From positions 1 through 8,130 of the forward strand of contig CBDVAK010000150.1 of NCBI GenBank assembly GCA_965371945.1: DNA of 8,130 nt. The letters run 5' to 3'. This stretch comes from CBDVAK01 sp965371945. GTDB taxonomy: Bacteria; Pseudomonadota; Gammaproteobacteria; Competibacterales; JAHEDQ01. Below, in pieces: positions 1 through 6,449 of this stretch; the first letter of the stretch is position 1; each line of letters starts with the position of its first letter. The notes under the pieces were generated by a model. The model made no database searches and was not told the DNA's origin. It saw only the letters and a list, made by a program, of their open reading frames with translations. Both the position numbers and the translations under genes were made by a program.

Positions 1-6
1 CTTACA

Positions 7-1593
7 ATGCGAAATCGCTTCTATCTGTTGTCCATCGTCAGTGTGCTGATCGCTGCCGGTTTGACCTGGTTATGGCTGCCGGCGGTCGTGCTGCTGATTA
101 TCGTTGTTGGCGTGGTGGCGCTGGGCGTCAATGACATCCGCCAAACCAGCCATTCGATCCACCGCAACTTTCCCGTGGCCGGGCATGGTCGTTGGTTCAT
201 GGAATGGCTGCGCCCGATGATCTACCAGTATTTCGTCGAATCCGATACAGACGGCGTGCCGATCAACCGAATGTTCCGCTCGGTGGTCTATCAACGGGCC
301 AAGGGGGTTTTGGACACGGTCCCCCTGGGCACCAAGATGGACACTTATCGGGTCGGCTACGAATGGATGGACCACTCGATGGCGGCGCTGAAGGCAAGCG
401 AGAATTCGCCTGATCTGCGCGTGCGGGTGGGTGGCCCATCCTGTACGCAGCCTTATAACGCCAGCATTCTCAACATCTCCGCCATGAGCTTCGGCGCGCT
501 CAGCAAGAATGCCATTCTGGCTCTCAATGGTGGCGCCGAGATGGGTGGTTTTGCCCACAACACCGGCGAAGGCGGGCTCAGTCCATACCATCTGCAGGGC
601 GGTGGCGATCTGATTTGGCAGATCGGCACGGGCTATTTCGGGTGTCGTGACGAAGACGGCCGCTTTTCACCCACGGACTTCGCGTGGAAAGCGACGTTGT
701 CCAATGTGAAGATGATCGAAATCAAGCTGTCCCAGGGCGCCAAACCGGGGCACGGTGGTATTCTGCCCGCCGTAAAGAATACGCCGGAAATTGCCGAGAT
801 ACGTGGGGTACAGCCCTATACCGAAGTTGATTCGCCACCGGTACACAGCGCCTTCTCAACACCGCTGGAGATGGTGCAGTTCATCGGGCAGCTACGCGAA
901 CTCTCCGGCGGCAAGCCAATTGGTTTCAAGCTCTGCGTCGGGCGCAAGAGCGAATTCGCCGCCTTGTGCCTGGCGATGGTGGAAACCGGCATCAAACCTG
1001 ACTTCATCACCGTCGATGGCGGCGAGGGGGGAACCGGTGCCGCGCCGCTGGAATATTCCAACTCGGTTGGTATGCCACTGAGAGAGGGGCTCGCCTTCGT
1101 CGTTGACTGCCTGGTTGGTTTCGACTTGAAAAAAGATATTCGGGTGATTGCCTCAGGCAAAGTGCTCACCGGGTTTCATATTATCCGTCTTCTCGCGCTG
1201 GGAGCCGATCTCTGCAACAGTGCAAGAGGCATGATGCTGGCGCTGGGTTGCATTCAATCGTTGGAATGCAACAAAAACACCTGCCCGACCGGCGTCACAA
1301 CGCAGGACCCTGACCTTGGCAAAGGCCTGGTCGTTACCGACAAGACGCAACGGGTCGCGAACTTTCACAAGGCGACGGTTCACTCGGTCATGGAACTGCT
1401 AGCTGCCGCTGGGCTTGACGATGCGGCAAATCTCACACGCAGCCATATAAATCGTCGCGTAAGCGCGCAACAGGTGCGTAGCTATGAAGAAATTTACTTC
1501 CCCTGGGAAACACCGGGATGCCTGCTTGAAGCGCCCTATCCCGAGCGTTTCGCACAGACGATGAATAGCGCATGCGCCGACAGTTTTCTCTAG
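7..1593 (+). CDS. FMN-binding glutamate synthase family protein, membrane-anchored
   Basis: This 528-residue protein matches the FMN-binding and iron-sulfur region of the glutamate synthase large subunit (Glu_synthase family) as a stand-alone gene. Residues about 5-40 form two closely spaced hydrophobic segments, so the catalytic part is probably tethered to the inner membrane. The barrel motifs are visible in order: ISAMSFGALS (157-166), NTGEGGLSPYH (185-195), SQGAKPGHGG (242-251), VDGGEGGTGAAP (336-347) and IASGKVLTG (381-389). Cysteines 415, 421 and 426 show the C-x5-C-x4-C spacing of the GltB [3Fe-4S] cluster. There is no N-terminal glutamine amidotransferase domain and no C-terminal GXGXG domain, so it need not make glutamate; the substrate is unknown. 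The start is the first ATG in frame, followed by a plausible membrane anchor, but only six bases lie upstream, so the ribosome site cannot be judged. The TAG stop is duplicated by the adjacent repeat element. Confidence 0.93.
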   Translation: MRNRFYLLSIVSVLIAAGLTWLWLPAVVLLIIVVGVVALGVNDIRQTSHSIHRNFPVAGHGRWFMEWLRPMIYQYFVESDTDGVPINRMFRSVVYQRAKGVLDTVPLGTKMDTYRVGYEWMDHSMAALKASENSPDLRVRVGGPSCTQPYNASILNISAMSFGALSKNAILALNGGAEMGGFAHNTGEGGLSPYHLQGGGDLIWQIGTGYFGCRDEDGRFSPTDFAWKATLSNVKMIEIKLSQGAKPGHGGILPAVKNTPEIAEIRGVQPYTEVDSPPVHSAFSTPLEMVQFIGQLRELSGGKPIGFKLCVGRKSEFAALCLAMVETGIKPDFITVDGGEGGTGAAPLEYSNSVGMPLREGLAFVVDCLVGFDLKKDIRVIASGKVLTGFHIIRLLALGADLCNSARGMMLALGCIQSLECNKNTCPTGVTTQDPDLGKGLVVTDKTQRVANFHKATVHSVMELLAAAGLDDAANLTRSHINRRVSAQQVRSYEEIYFPWETPGCLLEAPYPERFAQTMNSACADSFL

Positions 1594-1672
1594 GAGGCTG
1601 TCCGAGAATAGCGATCGTAGCGAGGGCGAGCCTGATTGGCCGCAGTAGATCAGTCTGTTCTCGGACAGCCTC
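1594..1672. mobile_element. MITE-like element, 79 bp, with 15-bp perfect terminal inverted repeats
   Basis: The arms at 1594-1608 (GAGGCTGTCCGAGAA) and 1658-1672 are perfect inverted copies. The trinucleotide TAG flanks both outer ends (1591-1593 and 1673-1675), which looks like a 3-bp target-site duplication. Long perfect ends, a short non-coding core of 49 bp and a TNA-type duplication resemble a non-autonomous derivative of an IS5-superfamily insertion sequence; the family assignment is inference. The left TAG is also the stop codon of the upstream gene, so insertion left the protein unchanged. The transcript would fold into a strong stem, so the element may act as a bidirectional transcription barrier between the convergent genes, although there is no T-run. 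The alternative is a REP-type palindrome or a simple terminator. Confidence 0.6.
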
Positions 1673-1711
1673 TAGGCGCCTGCTGCGCTATGGTCCAGAT
1701 CTGAGCCGCCC

Positions 1712-2854
1712 TCAACGTTCATCCATCGGTATGTAGTCGCGAGCTTGCGGGCCGTCATAGAGCAGCCGCGGTCGGATCAGGATGTTCTTTTCGAACTGTT
1801 CCAGCACCTGAACCGTCCATCCGGGCACGCGGCCGACAGCGAAAATGGGCACGAACAGATCTTCGGGGATGCCATGCAGGAAATAGACGACCCCCGCGTA
1901 GAAGTCGACATTCACGTTCACACCCAGGCGTGAATAGGGCTTCATGGCCTCCACCAGGGCCTGCAGGATTTCGTGCCATTGGGGTTGTCCCATCTCTTCC
2001 GACAACTGCTTCACGCCATCGCGCATGTGGCGGGCGCGAGGGTCCTCGGCGCGGTAGACGCGGTGCCCGAAACCCATGATGGGCTCGCGGTTCTTGCGTT
2101 TCGCCTTGACGTAAGCGGCGGCCTGCGCCGGGTCGCCGATCTCCTGCGCCATGCGCATCACGTTCTCCGCCGCCCCGCCATGCGCCGGTCCGGACAGCGC
2201 GGCAATTGCGGCGGTCACCGCGGCGTGCAGGTTGGCTTCGGTGCCGGCCACCACGCGCGCGGTGAACGCCGAGGCGTTGGAGCCGTGGTCGGCATGGAGC
2301 ACCATGTCAGTGTCCATGAGCCGCGCGGCATTGCTGCTGGGCTCCTGCCCCTTGACCATGTAGAGAAAGTTGGCCGCGTGCGCCAGCGTCGTGCTCGGTT
2401 CGACGGGGGTTCGGCCATTACGCATATGATGGTGAGCGGCGATGATCACCGGTACCTGGGAAGTCAGGCGGATTCCCTTGCGCAGTGTTGCCGCTGCTGA
2501 GTTGTCCGTCACCTCGTCATCAAACGCCGCCAACGCCGAGACCGCCGTGCGTAGCACGTCCATGGGGTGGGCGGCTTTGATACTATCGATGAGATCGTAG
2601 ATGGGCTCCGGCAGCCTGCGGGCTGCCTTGAGTTCGGCATCGAAGGCCGACATCTCGGTTGCGGTAGGCAGCTCGCCGTGGAGTAAGAGGTAAGCGGTCT
2701 CCTCGAAGGTGGAATGCTCCGCGAGGTCGTGTATCGAGTAACCCCGGTAGCGAAGCTCACCGGCCCGGCCGTCGATGAAGGTCGTTTGCGATCGATCGAA
2801 GTATACCCCCATCAGACCGCGGTGGACTTGGATCTCATCGCTGTTGTCGTTCAT
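1712..2854 (-). CDS. Citrate synthase / 2-methylcitrate synthase
   Basis: This cytoplasmic enzyme condenses acetyl-CoA with oxaloacetate to give citrate, or propionyl-CoA with oxaloacetate to give 2-methylcitrate. With the chosen start it has 380 residues, the length of the short dimeric class that includes PrpC and many bacterial citrate synthases, and shorter than hexameric GltA. The catalytic triad is visible: His225 in GPAHGGA, His264 in GFGHRVY and Asp317 in VNVDFY. The oxaloacetate-side motif LHADHGSNAS (about 186-195) is also present. The frame is open upstream to an ATG at 2914, but that ATG has no ribosome site, while the ATG at 2854 follows GAGGGA and gives the typical N-terminus. 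No prpB, prpD or acnD neighbour is present, so the sequence alone does not decide between citrate and methylcitrate. The gene converges with the glutamate synthase-like gene and lies 127 bp downstream of the symporter stop. Confidence 0.93.
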   Translation of the reverse strand: MNDNSDEIQVHRGLMGVYFDRSQTTFIDGRAGELRYRGYSIHDLAEHSTFEETAYLLLHGELPTATEMSAFDAELKAARRLPEPIYDLIDSIKAAHPMDVLRTAVSALAAFDDEVTDNSAAATLRKGIRLTSQVPVIIAAHHHMRNGRTPVEPSTTLAHAANFLYMVKGQEPSSNAARLMDTDMVLHADHGSNASAFTARVVAGTEANLHAAVTAAIAALSGPAHGGAAENVMRMAQEIGDPAQAAAYVKAKRKNREPIMGFGHRVYRAEDPRARHMRDGVKQLSEEMGQPQWHEILQALVEAMKPYSRLGVNVNVDFYAGVVYFLHGIPEDLFVPIFAVGRVPGWTVQVLEQFEKNILIRPRLLYDGPQARDYIPMDER

Positions 2855-2889
2855 CTTCCCTCGCAGACCGGCGGTCGAGTGATTGGTGG

Positions 2890-2909
2890 GTGGATACCGT
2901 TGTACCCAC
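2890..2909 (-). promoter_or_regulatory. Stem-loop or dyad upstream of citrate synthase
   Basis: On the minus strand, GTGGGTAC, loop AACG, then GTATCCAC would form an eight-pair RNA stem with one G-U pair and a tetraloop. A second inverted repeat, CATGCC/GGCATG, lies immediately upstream at 2912-2931. Both sit between the symporter stop and the citrate synthase start, about 35-80 bases before that start. No T-run follows, so a classical terminator is unlikely. They could be a repressor dyad, an attenuating leader or a transcript-processing stem. No function can be assigned from sequence alone. Confidence 0.3.
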
Positions 2910-2981
2910 GGCATGCCGCGGGTGTGGCATGGTAGGAAACAAGGCAGGTTGCGCCCTTTCCCATCCCGACAGTGGAATCAA

Positions 2982-4640
2982 TCAGGCCTTCGCCACCTGC
3001 CTGCGAAGCTCGCGATAGTTCTTGATTTCGCCACTCTTGACGCGGCTGAGATACGATTTCAGTTCACGTTTCACGACCGGTGCAAGTAGATAGATACCAA
3101 GAATATTGGGGATGGCCATCGCGAAAATCATGGCATCCGAAAAGTCGAGCACGGAGCCCAACGGAATAGTGCAACCGATGATCACGAACAGGCAGAACAA
3201 AGCCTTGAAGCTGAGATCGGCGCTTTTGGATTCGCCGAACATATAGGTCCAGCCTTTCAGCCCGTAGTAAGACCACGAAATCATCGTTGAGAACGCGAAC
3301 AGTACCACCGCGATCGCCAACGGTGTTGGGAACCACGCAACCGTTCTTTCCATTGCTTCTGAAGTGAGCGCGACACCATTCAGCTCGGCCACGCTTGGAT
3401 CCCCATATACGGTGGTCAATATGACCAGTGCGGTGATCGTACAGATAACCACCGTATCGATAAACGGTTCCAGCAGCGATACCAGTCCTTCGGTGATCGG
3501 CTCTTTGGTGCGCACTGCCGAGTGCGCAATCGCGGCCGAACCAATACCTGCCTCGTTGGAGAAGGCTGCGCGCTGAAAGCCAAGAATCAGCACACCAACG
3601 AACCCGCCTGTTGCTCCTTGTGGTGTGAAGGCGCCGTCAATAATCATCCCGATTGCATTGGGAATCGCATCAAAGTTGGCGGCAAGTACGACAAACGCAC
3701 CGAGAAGGTAAAAAACCGCCATGAAAGGCACAACTTTCTCCGTGATTCTGGCGATGCTCTTGATGCCACCGATAATAACCACCCCGACAACAACGGCGAA
3801 AGCCAAACCAAACAGCCATCCCTTGTCCGCAAAATAGCTGTTTGTGCCGCCGGTAATGCTCACGAACTGGACATATGCCTGATTCGCCTGAAACATGTTG
3901 CCAGCCCCGAGAGAACCGAGAATGACAGTGATCGAAAAAAATACCGCAAGAAACTTGCCCAGACTCGGCTTTCCCAGCTCTGCCAAACCCTTTTTCAGGG
4001 AGTACATCGGGCCTCCGGAAACGGATCCGTCCGGGTTTTCGTTTCGATACTTGACTCCGAGCGTGCATTCCACAAACTTGGTGGACATGCCCAGAAACCC
4101 CGCCACGATCATCCAGAATACGGCGCCTGGACCGCCGATGACTATCAACACAGGCACGGCGCCGATGTTGCCAACTCCGACGGTTCCCGATAGTGCGGTT
4201 GCCAGCGCCTGAAAATGGGAAACCTCACCGGCATCGTTGGGATCGGAATAGTCACCGCGCACCAGCCTGAGTGCCTGCCCGAATCCACGAAAATTGATAA
4301 ATCCAAAATAGAACGTGCAAAATACTGCACCGATCACCAGCCAAGCGACGACCAGCTTCAGCCGGGTACCGAAAAAAGGTACCTCGTAAAACACCGCGTT
4401 ATACAGTACAGCGTTGATTGGGCTCATCACGGCGTCGACCGCGGCATCGAAACCTGTTTTTTCCGGAGCCGGCGCTTCGGGTGGCTGAATGCCCTCCACC
4501 CAACTGCGATATCGAACCGATGGTACTTCGATGCCCTTGATCCACTCTTGCGTTGGTGACAGTTCTTGTTGGTTGTCTTGCGCAATCACGGGCTGGGCAG
4601 CAATCAGCATAAAGCACAAAAAGCCAAGAACGAATTTCAT
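2982..4640 (-). CDS. Sodium:alanine/glycine symporter, AGCS family, with N-terminal signal sequence
   Basis: This inner-membrane secondary transporter would take up alanine, glycine or a similar amino acid with Na+ or H+. Of 552 residues, about 90-525 form the usual bundle of hydrophobic segments. AGCS hallmarks are GTVGVGNIG (152-160), GGPGAVFWM (169-177), the GVKYR...SGGPMY stretch (195-212) and SNEAGIGSA (361-369). The first 20 residues (MKFVLGFLCFMLIAAQPVIA) look like a cleavable signal peptide. They are followed by about 65 mostly polar residues before the first family-type helix, an extension many AGCS proteins lack. The frame is open to an ATG at 4766, but the ATG at 4640 has AGGAGG nine bases upstream and starts exactly at the signal peptide. 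The C-terminus is basic and probably cytoplasmic. The exact substrate is not determined. The gene is downstream of, and co-oriented with, the universal stress gene with a 209-bp gap, so it probably has its own promoter. Confidence 0.93.
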   Translation of the reverse strand: MKFVLGFLCFMLIAAQPVIAQDNQQELSPTQEWIKGIEVPSVRYRSWVEGIQPPEAPAPEKTGFDAAVDAVMSPINAVLYNAVFYEVPFFGTRLKLVVAWLVIGAVFCTFYFGFINFRGFGQALRLVRGDYSDPNDAGEVSHFQALATALSGTVGVGNIGAVPVLIVIGGPGAVFWMIVAGFLGMSTKFVECTLGVKYRNENPDGSVSGGPMYSLKKGLAELGKPSLGKFLAVFFSITVILGSLGAGNMFQANQAYVQFVSITGGTNSYFADKGWLFGLAFAVVVGVVIIGGIKSIARITEKVVPFMAVFYLLGAFVVLAANFDAIPNAIGMIIDGAFTPQGATGGFVGVLILGFQRAAFSNEAGIGSAAIAHSAVRTKEPITEGLVSLLEPFIDTVVICTITALVILTTVYGDPSVAELNGVALTSEAMERTVAWFPTPLAIAVVLFAFSTMISWSYYGLKGWTYMFGESKSADLSFKALFCLFVIIGCTIPLGSVLDFSDAMIFAMAIPNILGIYLLAPVVKRELKSYLSRVKSGEIKNYRELRRQVAKA

Positions 4641-4849
4641 GGTAACCATCCTCCTGAGGCATCGGTTGTCCTGGCGTATAGCCAAAGAGTCTCCGATTGA
4701 TTCCGAGTCAAGCATGTTGTGAACGAAAACGACCAGATTCCGGGCGCAGCGTGCGCAGGTTTGCAAGTCTGAGAAACTCTACAAATCAGGAACTGGGAAT
4801 TCTAAACACAGCATCCGCGTTCATGAACAGATCAAAGCAACCACGACGG

Positions 4850-5284
4850 TCAGGGAACAACCGTTACCGGTACTTCCGATGTTTGCACGAGGTGACTTGC
4901 AACGCTCCCGAATAACAGGTTTTTCAGGCGGGAGTGTCCACGGCGTCCGATAAAGACCTGTATCGCTTTATGTTCTGCCGCGAGGTCATTTAGTACTTGT
5001 GCCGGATTGCCGTGGCGCATCACTCCGGAAACATCGACCTGCATATCCTGGAGTTGCTCCAGCAGAGGGGTTAGAACTTTTTTCTGAGCGACCTTGAATT
5101 CCTGCTTGCGCCGCTGGTGGCGTAACTCGTTTTCCTCCGGTGTATTGAATGTATAGGGGGACCACTCGATCACATAGACAACGAGCAGACGAGCATTGTT
5201 CACCTTTGCCCGCTGTGCAGCGAATCTAGCGGCGCGTTCACTCTCACGACTGCCGTCTATGCCTACCAGCATGATATCCGTCAT
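4850..5284 (-). CDS. Universal stress protein, UspA family
   Basis: This 144-residue single-domain cytoplasmic protein has the normal Usp length. It opens with the beta strand IMLVGIDGS, carrying the conserved Asp10. Near the C-terminus it has the complete nucleotide-binding signature G-x2-G-x9-G-S: Gly113, Gly116, Gly126 and Ser127, followed by the closing strand VPVTVVP. It therefore belongs to the ATP-binding class of Usp proteins, which in characterised members function in stress survival and energy-state signalling; its specific role is unknown. A purine-rich ribosome site (GGAGGAGGAG) ends six bases before the ATG. A possible 34-codon open frame ends three bases upstream of the start. 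Usp genes often neighbour transporters, and here it precedes the AGCS symporter on the same strand. Confidence 0.92.
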   Translation of the reverse strand: MTDIMLVGIDGSRESERAARFAAQRAKVNNARLLVVYVIEWSPYTFNTPEENELRHQRRKQEFKVAQKKVLTPLLEQLQDMQVDVSGVMRHGNPAQVLNDLAAEHKAIQVFIGRRGHSRLKNLLFGSVASHLVQTSEVPVTVVP

Positions 5285-5639
5285 ACCTCACTCCTCCTCC
5301 AGGGTGAAGAGCGCGGCCTCGGCATTCATCTTGTGAAACACCGATCTTGTGCGCGTCGGCCGCGGCGAGCATGGAGACTCCCACAAAGACATCCACTCGG
5401 TTAGTTCCAAACAGTGGGTGGGCGTGGTGCCAATATAGGTGCAGTTGAGTTACGTCATCTCAGGGCTACCTTATGATGGCAACATGCGCTGTCTGCTTAT
5501 GACGGCCTTTCGCGCTCCGGCAATATCCATGTGGTCTTTGACCAGATGGCGGCAGACGCCTTCGACAACATCGGTTGCAGAAGCGGGTCAAAATGTATAT
5601 TGTGCCTTCGTTGAAGGCGTATCGATGAAGGCAAACCAT
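5285..5639. other. 355-bp intergenic stretch between usp and the toxin-antitoxin pair
   Basis: This divergent spacer must hold promoters for the stress gene (minus) and the antitoxin gene (plus). I can see no convincing pair of -35 and -10 boxes. TATATT at 5597-5602 on the plus strand is a possible -10 for the antitoxin. Two open stretches resemble coding DNA but lack support: a 34-codon minus-strand frame (5288-5392) ending just before usp, and a 45-codon plus-strand frame without a good start (5477-5614). Both may be remnants of lost genes. Confidence 0.5.
5604..5632 (+). promoter_or_regulatory. Candidate antitoxin operator / leader hairpin
   Basis: A perfect palindrome GCCTTC-GTT-GAAGGC spans 5604-5618, and a third copy of GAAGGC follows at 5627-5632, immediately before the antitoxin start. 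Ribbon-helix-helix antitoxins of this family repress their own promoter by binding short repeated half-sites, so this is a reasonable operator candidate. Each GAAGG is also a plausible ribosome site, one for an ATG at 5625 and one for the ATG at 5640. In RNA the palindrome would pair the first of these. The assignment is inference. Confidence 0.35.
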
Positions 5640-5885
5640 ATGGCGCAGTTGACTGTTCGCAAGGTCGATGAGCGAGTTGTCCTTGCCCTCAAGCAGCGGG
5701 CGGCGGCTCATGGCCATGCGGCCGAGGCAGAGCATCGAGAGATCTTGCGCCGGGAACTTTTGGAAGGTGGCAAGCCAAAGGATGACTTTGCCCGACGGGC
5801 ATCAAAGTTGCGAAGTCGTCTGCGTTCAGGTGTGGACAGTACGGAACTAATCCGGGCGGACCGTGACCGCAATACCTCGGAATGA
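5640..5885 (+). CDS. FitA/VapB-like ribbon-helix-helix antitoxin
   Basis: This small basic protein of 81 residues neutralises the PIN-domain toxin encoded directly downstream and probably represses their shared promoter. Residues 3-10 (QLTVRKVD) form the DNA-contacting beta strand. Residues 11-25 and 27-40 form the two helices of an Arc/FitA-type fold, with the family-typical AEAEHREILRREL. The C-terminal tail (about 45-81), ending near DSTELIRADRDR, is of the kind that wraps the toxin in FitAB and VapBC complexes. I chose the ATG at 5640 because it gives the usual MAQLTVR start and follows GAAGG by eight bases. An in-frame ATG at 5625, also with GAAGG, would add five residues. The open frame continues upstream to 5439, but that part does not resemble the family. 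The stop overlaps the toxin start by ATGA, indicating translational coupling. Confidence 0.88.
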   Translation: MAQLTVRKVDERVVLALKQRAAAHGHAAEAEHREILRRELLEGGKPKDDFARRASKLRSRLRSGVDSTELIRADRDRNTSE

Positions 5886-6310
5886 CGGGTTTCGTGGTTG
5901 ACGCTAGCGTCGCGGTCAAATGGCTCGTTCAGGAACCGCTCTCGGAGCAAGCTGCTAAGCTTCTGGAGGACGATTTGCCATTGGTGGCACCCGGGCTGAT
6001 CTACGCCGAGGCAGCGAATACGCTATGGGCGATTGCTCGTCGCGGCAACATTAGTGCTGTCGATGTTCGGGAAGCCCTCGACCTCTTGGCGGACGCGCCG
6101 TTGGCGGTACCGAGCCCGATGAAACAACTCATGGCGGCCGCGGCACGCTTGGCGAGCGATCTTGACCATCCGGTCTATGACTGTATGTATCTTGCGCTGG
6201 CGCTTCAGGAGCAACGCCCGGTCATCACAGCGGACCACCGTTTCTACAGCGTCGTACAAAGCCACCCTTATCTTTCCGGCCAGGTCATCACACTCCAAAG
6301 CCTCGCTTGA
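5882..6310 (+). CDS. vapC: VapC-type PIN-domain ribonuclease toxin
   Basis: This 142-residue protein is the toxin of a type II toxin-antitoxin pair: a Mg2+-dependent endoribonuclease that in known VapC proteins cuts tRNA or rRNA and halts translation. The four acidic residues of the PIN active site are all visible: Asp7 in VVDASV, Glu43 in YAEAANT, Asp100 in HPVYDCMYLALA and Asp118 in TADHRF. The family's length and motif order are intact, so the toxin is probably active. Its start overlaps the antitoxin stop (ATGA at 5882-5885), the normal antitoxin-first operon arrangement that keeps toxin below antitoxin. The RNA target cannot be predicted from the sequence. The pair sits between unrelated housekeeping genes, consistent with an acquired cassette, though no boundary repeats were found. 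Confidence 0.92.
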   Translation: MTGFVVDASVAVKWLVQEPLSEQAAKLLEDDLPLVAPGLIYAEAANTLWAIARRGNISAVDVREALDLLADAPLAVPSPMKQLMAAAARLASDLDHPVYDCMYLALALQEQRPVITADHRFYSVVQSHPYLSGQVITLQSLA

Positions 6311-6416
6311 TCGGGCCATTTCTCGCGGGGTGGGCGTAACTCGGCTTGCTCCGAATCCATCCGTGCCCAACTTCCCGAGCGGGGGCCAAATTCGGGCACC
6401 ACTAGCAACAGATCTG

Positions 6417-6444
6417 TACAATAAAAATACATTACTGTATGTTT
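6417..6444 (+). promoter_or_regulatory. Candidate promoter -10 box and dyad operator of the TetR gene
   Basis: TACAAT at 6417-6422 is a good -10 hexamer, but no convincing -35 lies 16-18 bases upstream. Starting one base after it, at 6423-6444, is a 22-bp imperfect dyad: core ATACA-TTAC-TGTAT (6427-6440), extended by AAA/TTT on the outside. It would cover the expected transcription start and ends five bases before the TetR ATG. Autorepressing TetR proteins commonly bind such A+T-rich dyads. This is inferred from position and symmetry. Confidence 0.42.
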
Positions 6445-6449
6445 GGAGT

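Noticed and set aside
1973..2500. 175-codon plus-strand open frame inside citrate synthase
   Set aside because: It is antisense to a gene with a complete catalytic triad, and its His/Arg/Gly-rich composition is typical of a GC-rich shadow frame.
2855..2914. 20-codon upstream extension of citrate synthase to an ATG at 2914
   Set aside because: It has no ribosome site, overlaps the inverted repeats and adds residues that the family lacks; the ATG at 2854 has GAGGGA and a typical N-terminus.
3522..4193. 223-codon plus-strand open frame inside the symporter gene
   Set aside because: It is antisense to conserved AGCS motifs, with no ribosome site and no recognisable domain.
4641..4766. 42-codon upstream extension of the symporter
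   Set aside because: It would bury the signal peptide, whereas the ATG at 4640 has AGGAGG nine bases upstream.
5439..5639. 67-codon N-terminal extension of the antitoxin
   Set aside because: The extension does not resemble any antitoxin part, and the ribbon-helix-helix domain begins at the ATG at 5640.
6363..6399. GTGCCC/GGGCAC inverted repeat between vapC and the TetR gene as a terminator
   Set aside because: Six-bp arms with a 25-base loop and no T-run are too weak to call.
6162..6449. 96-codon N-terminal extension of the TetR protein
   Set aside because: Most of it overlaps vapC out of frame, and the rest crosses the candidate promoter; TetR proteins start shortly before the helix-turn-helix.
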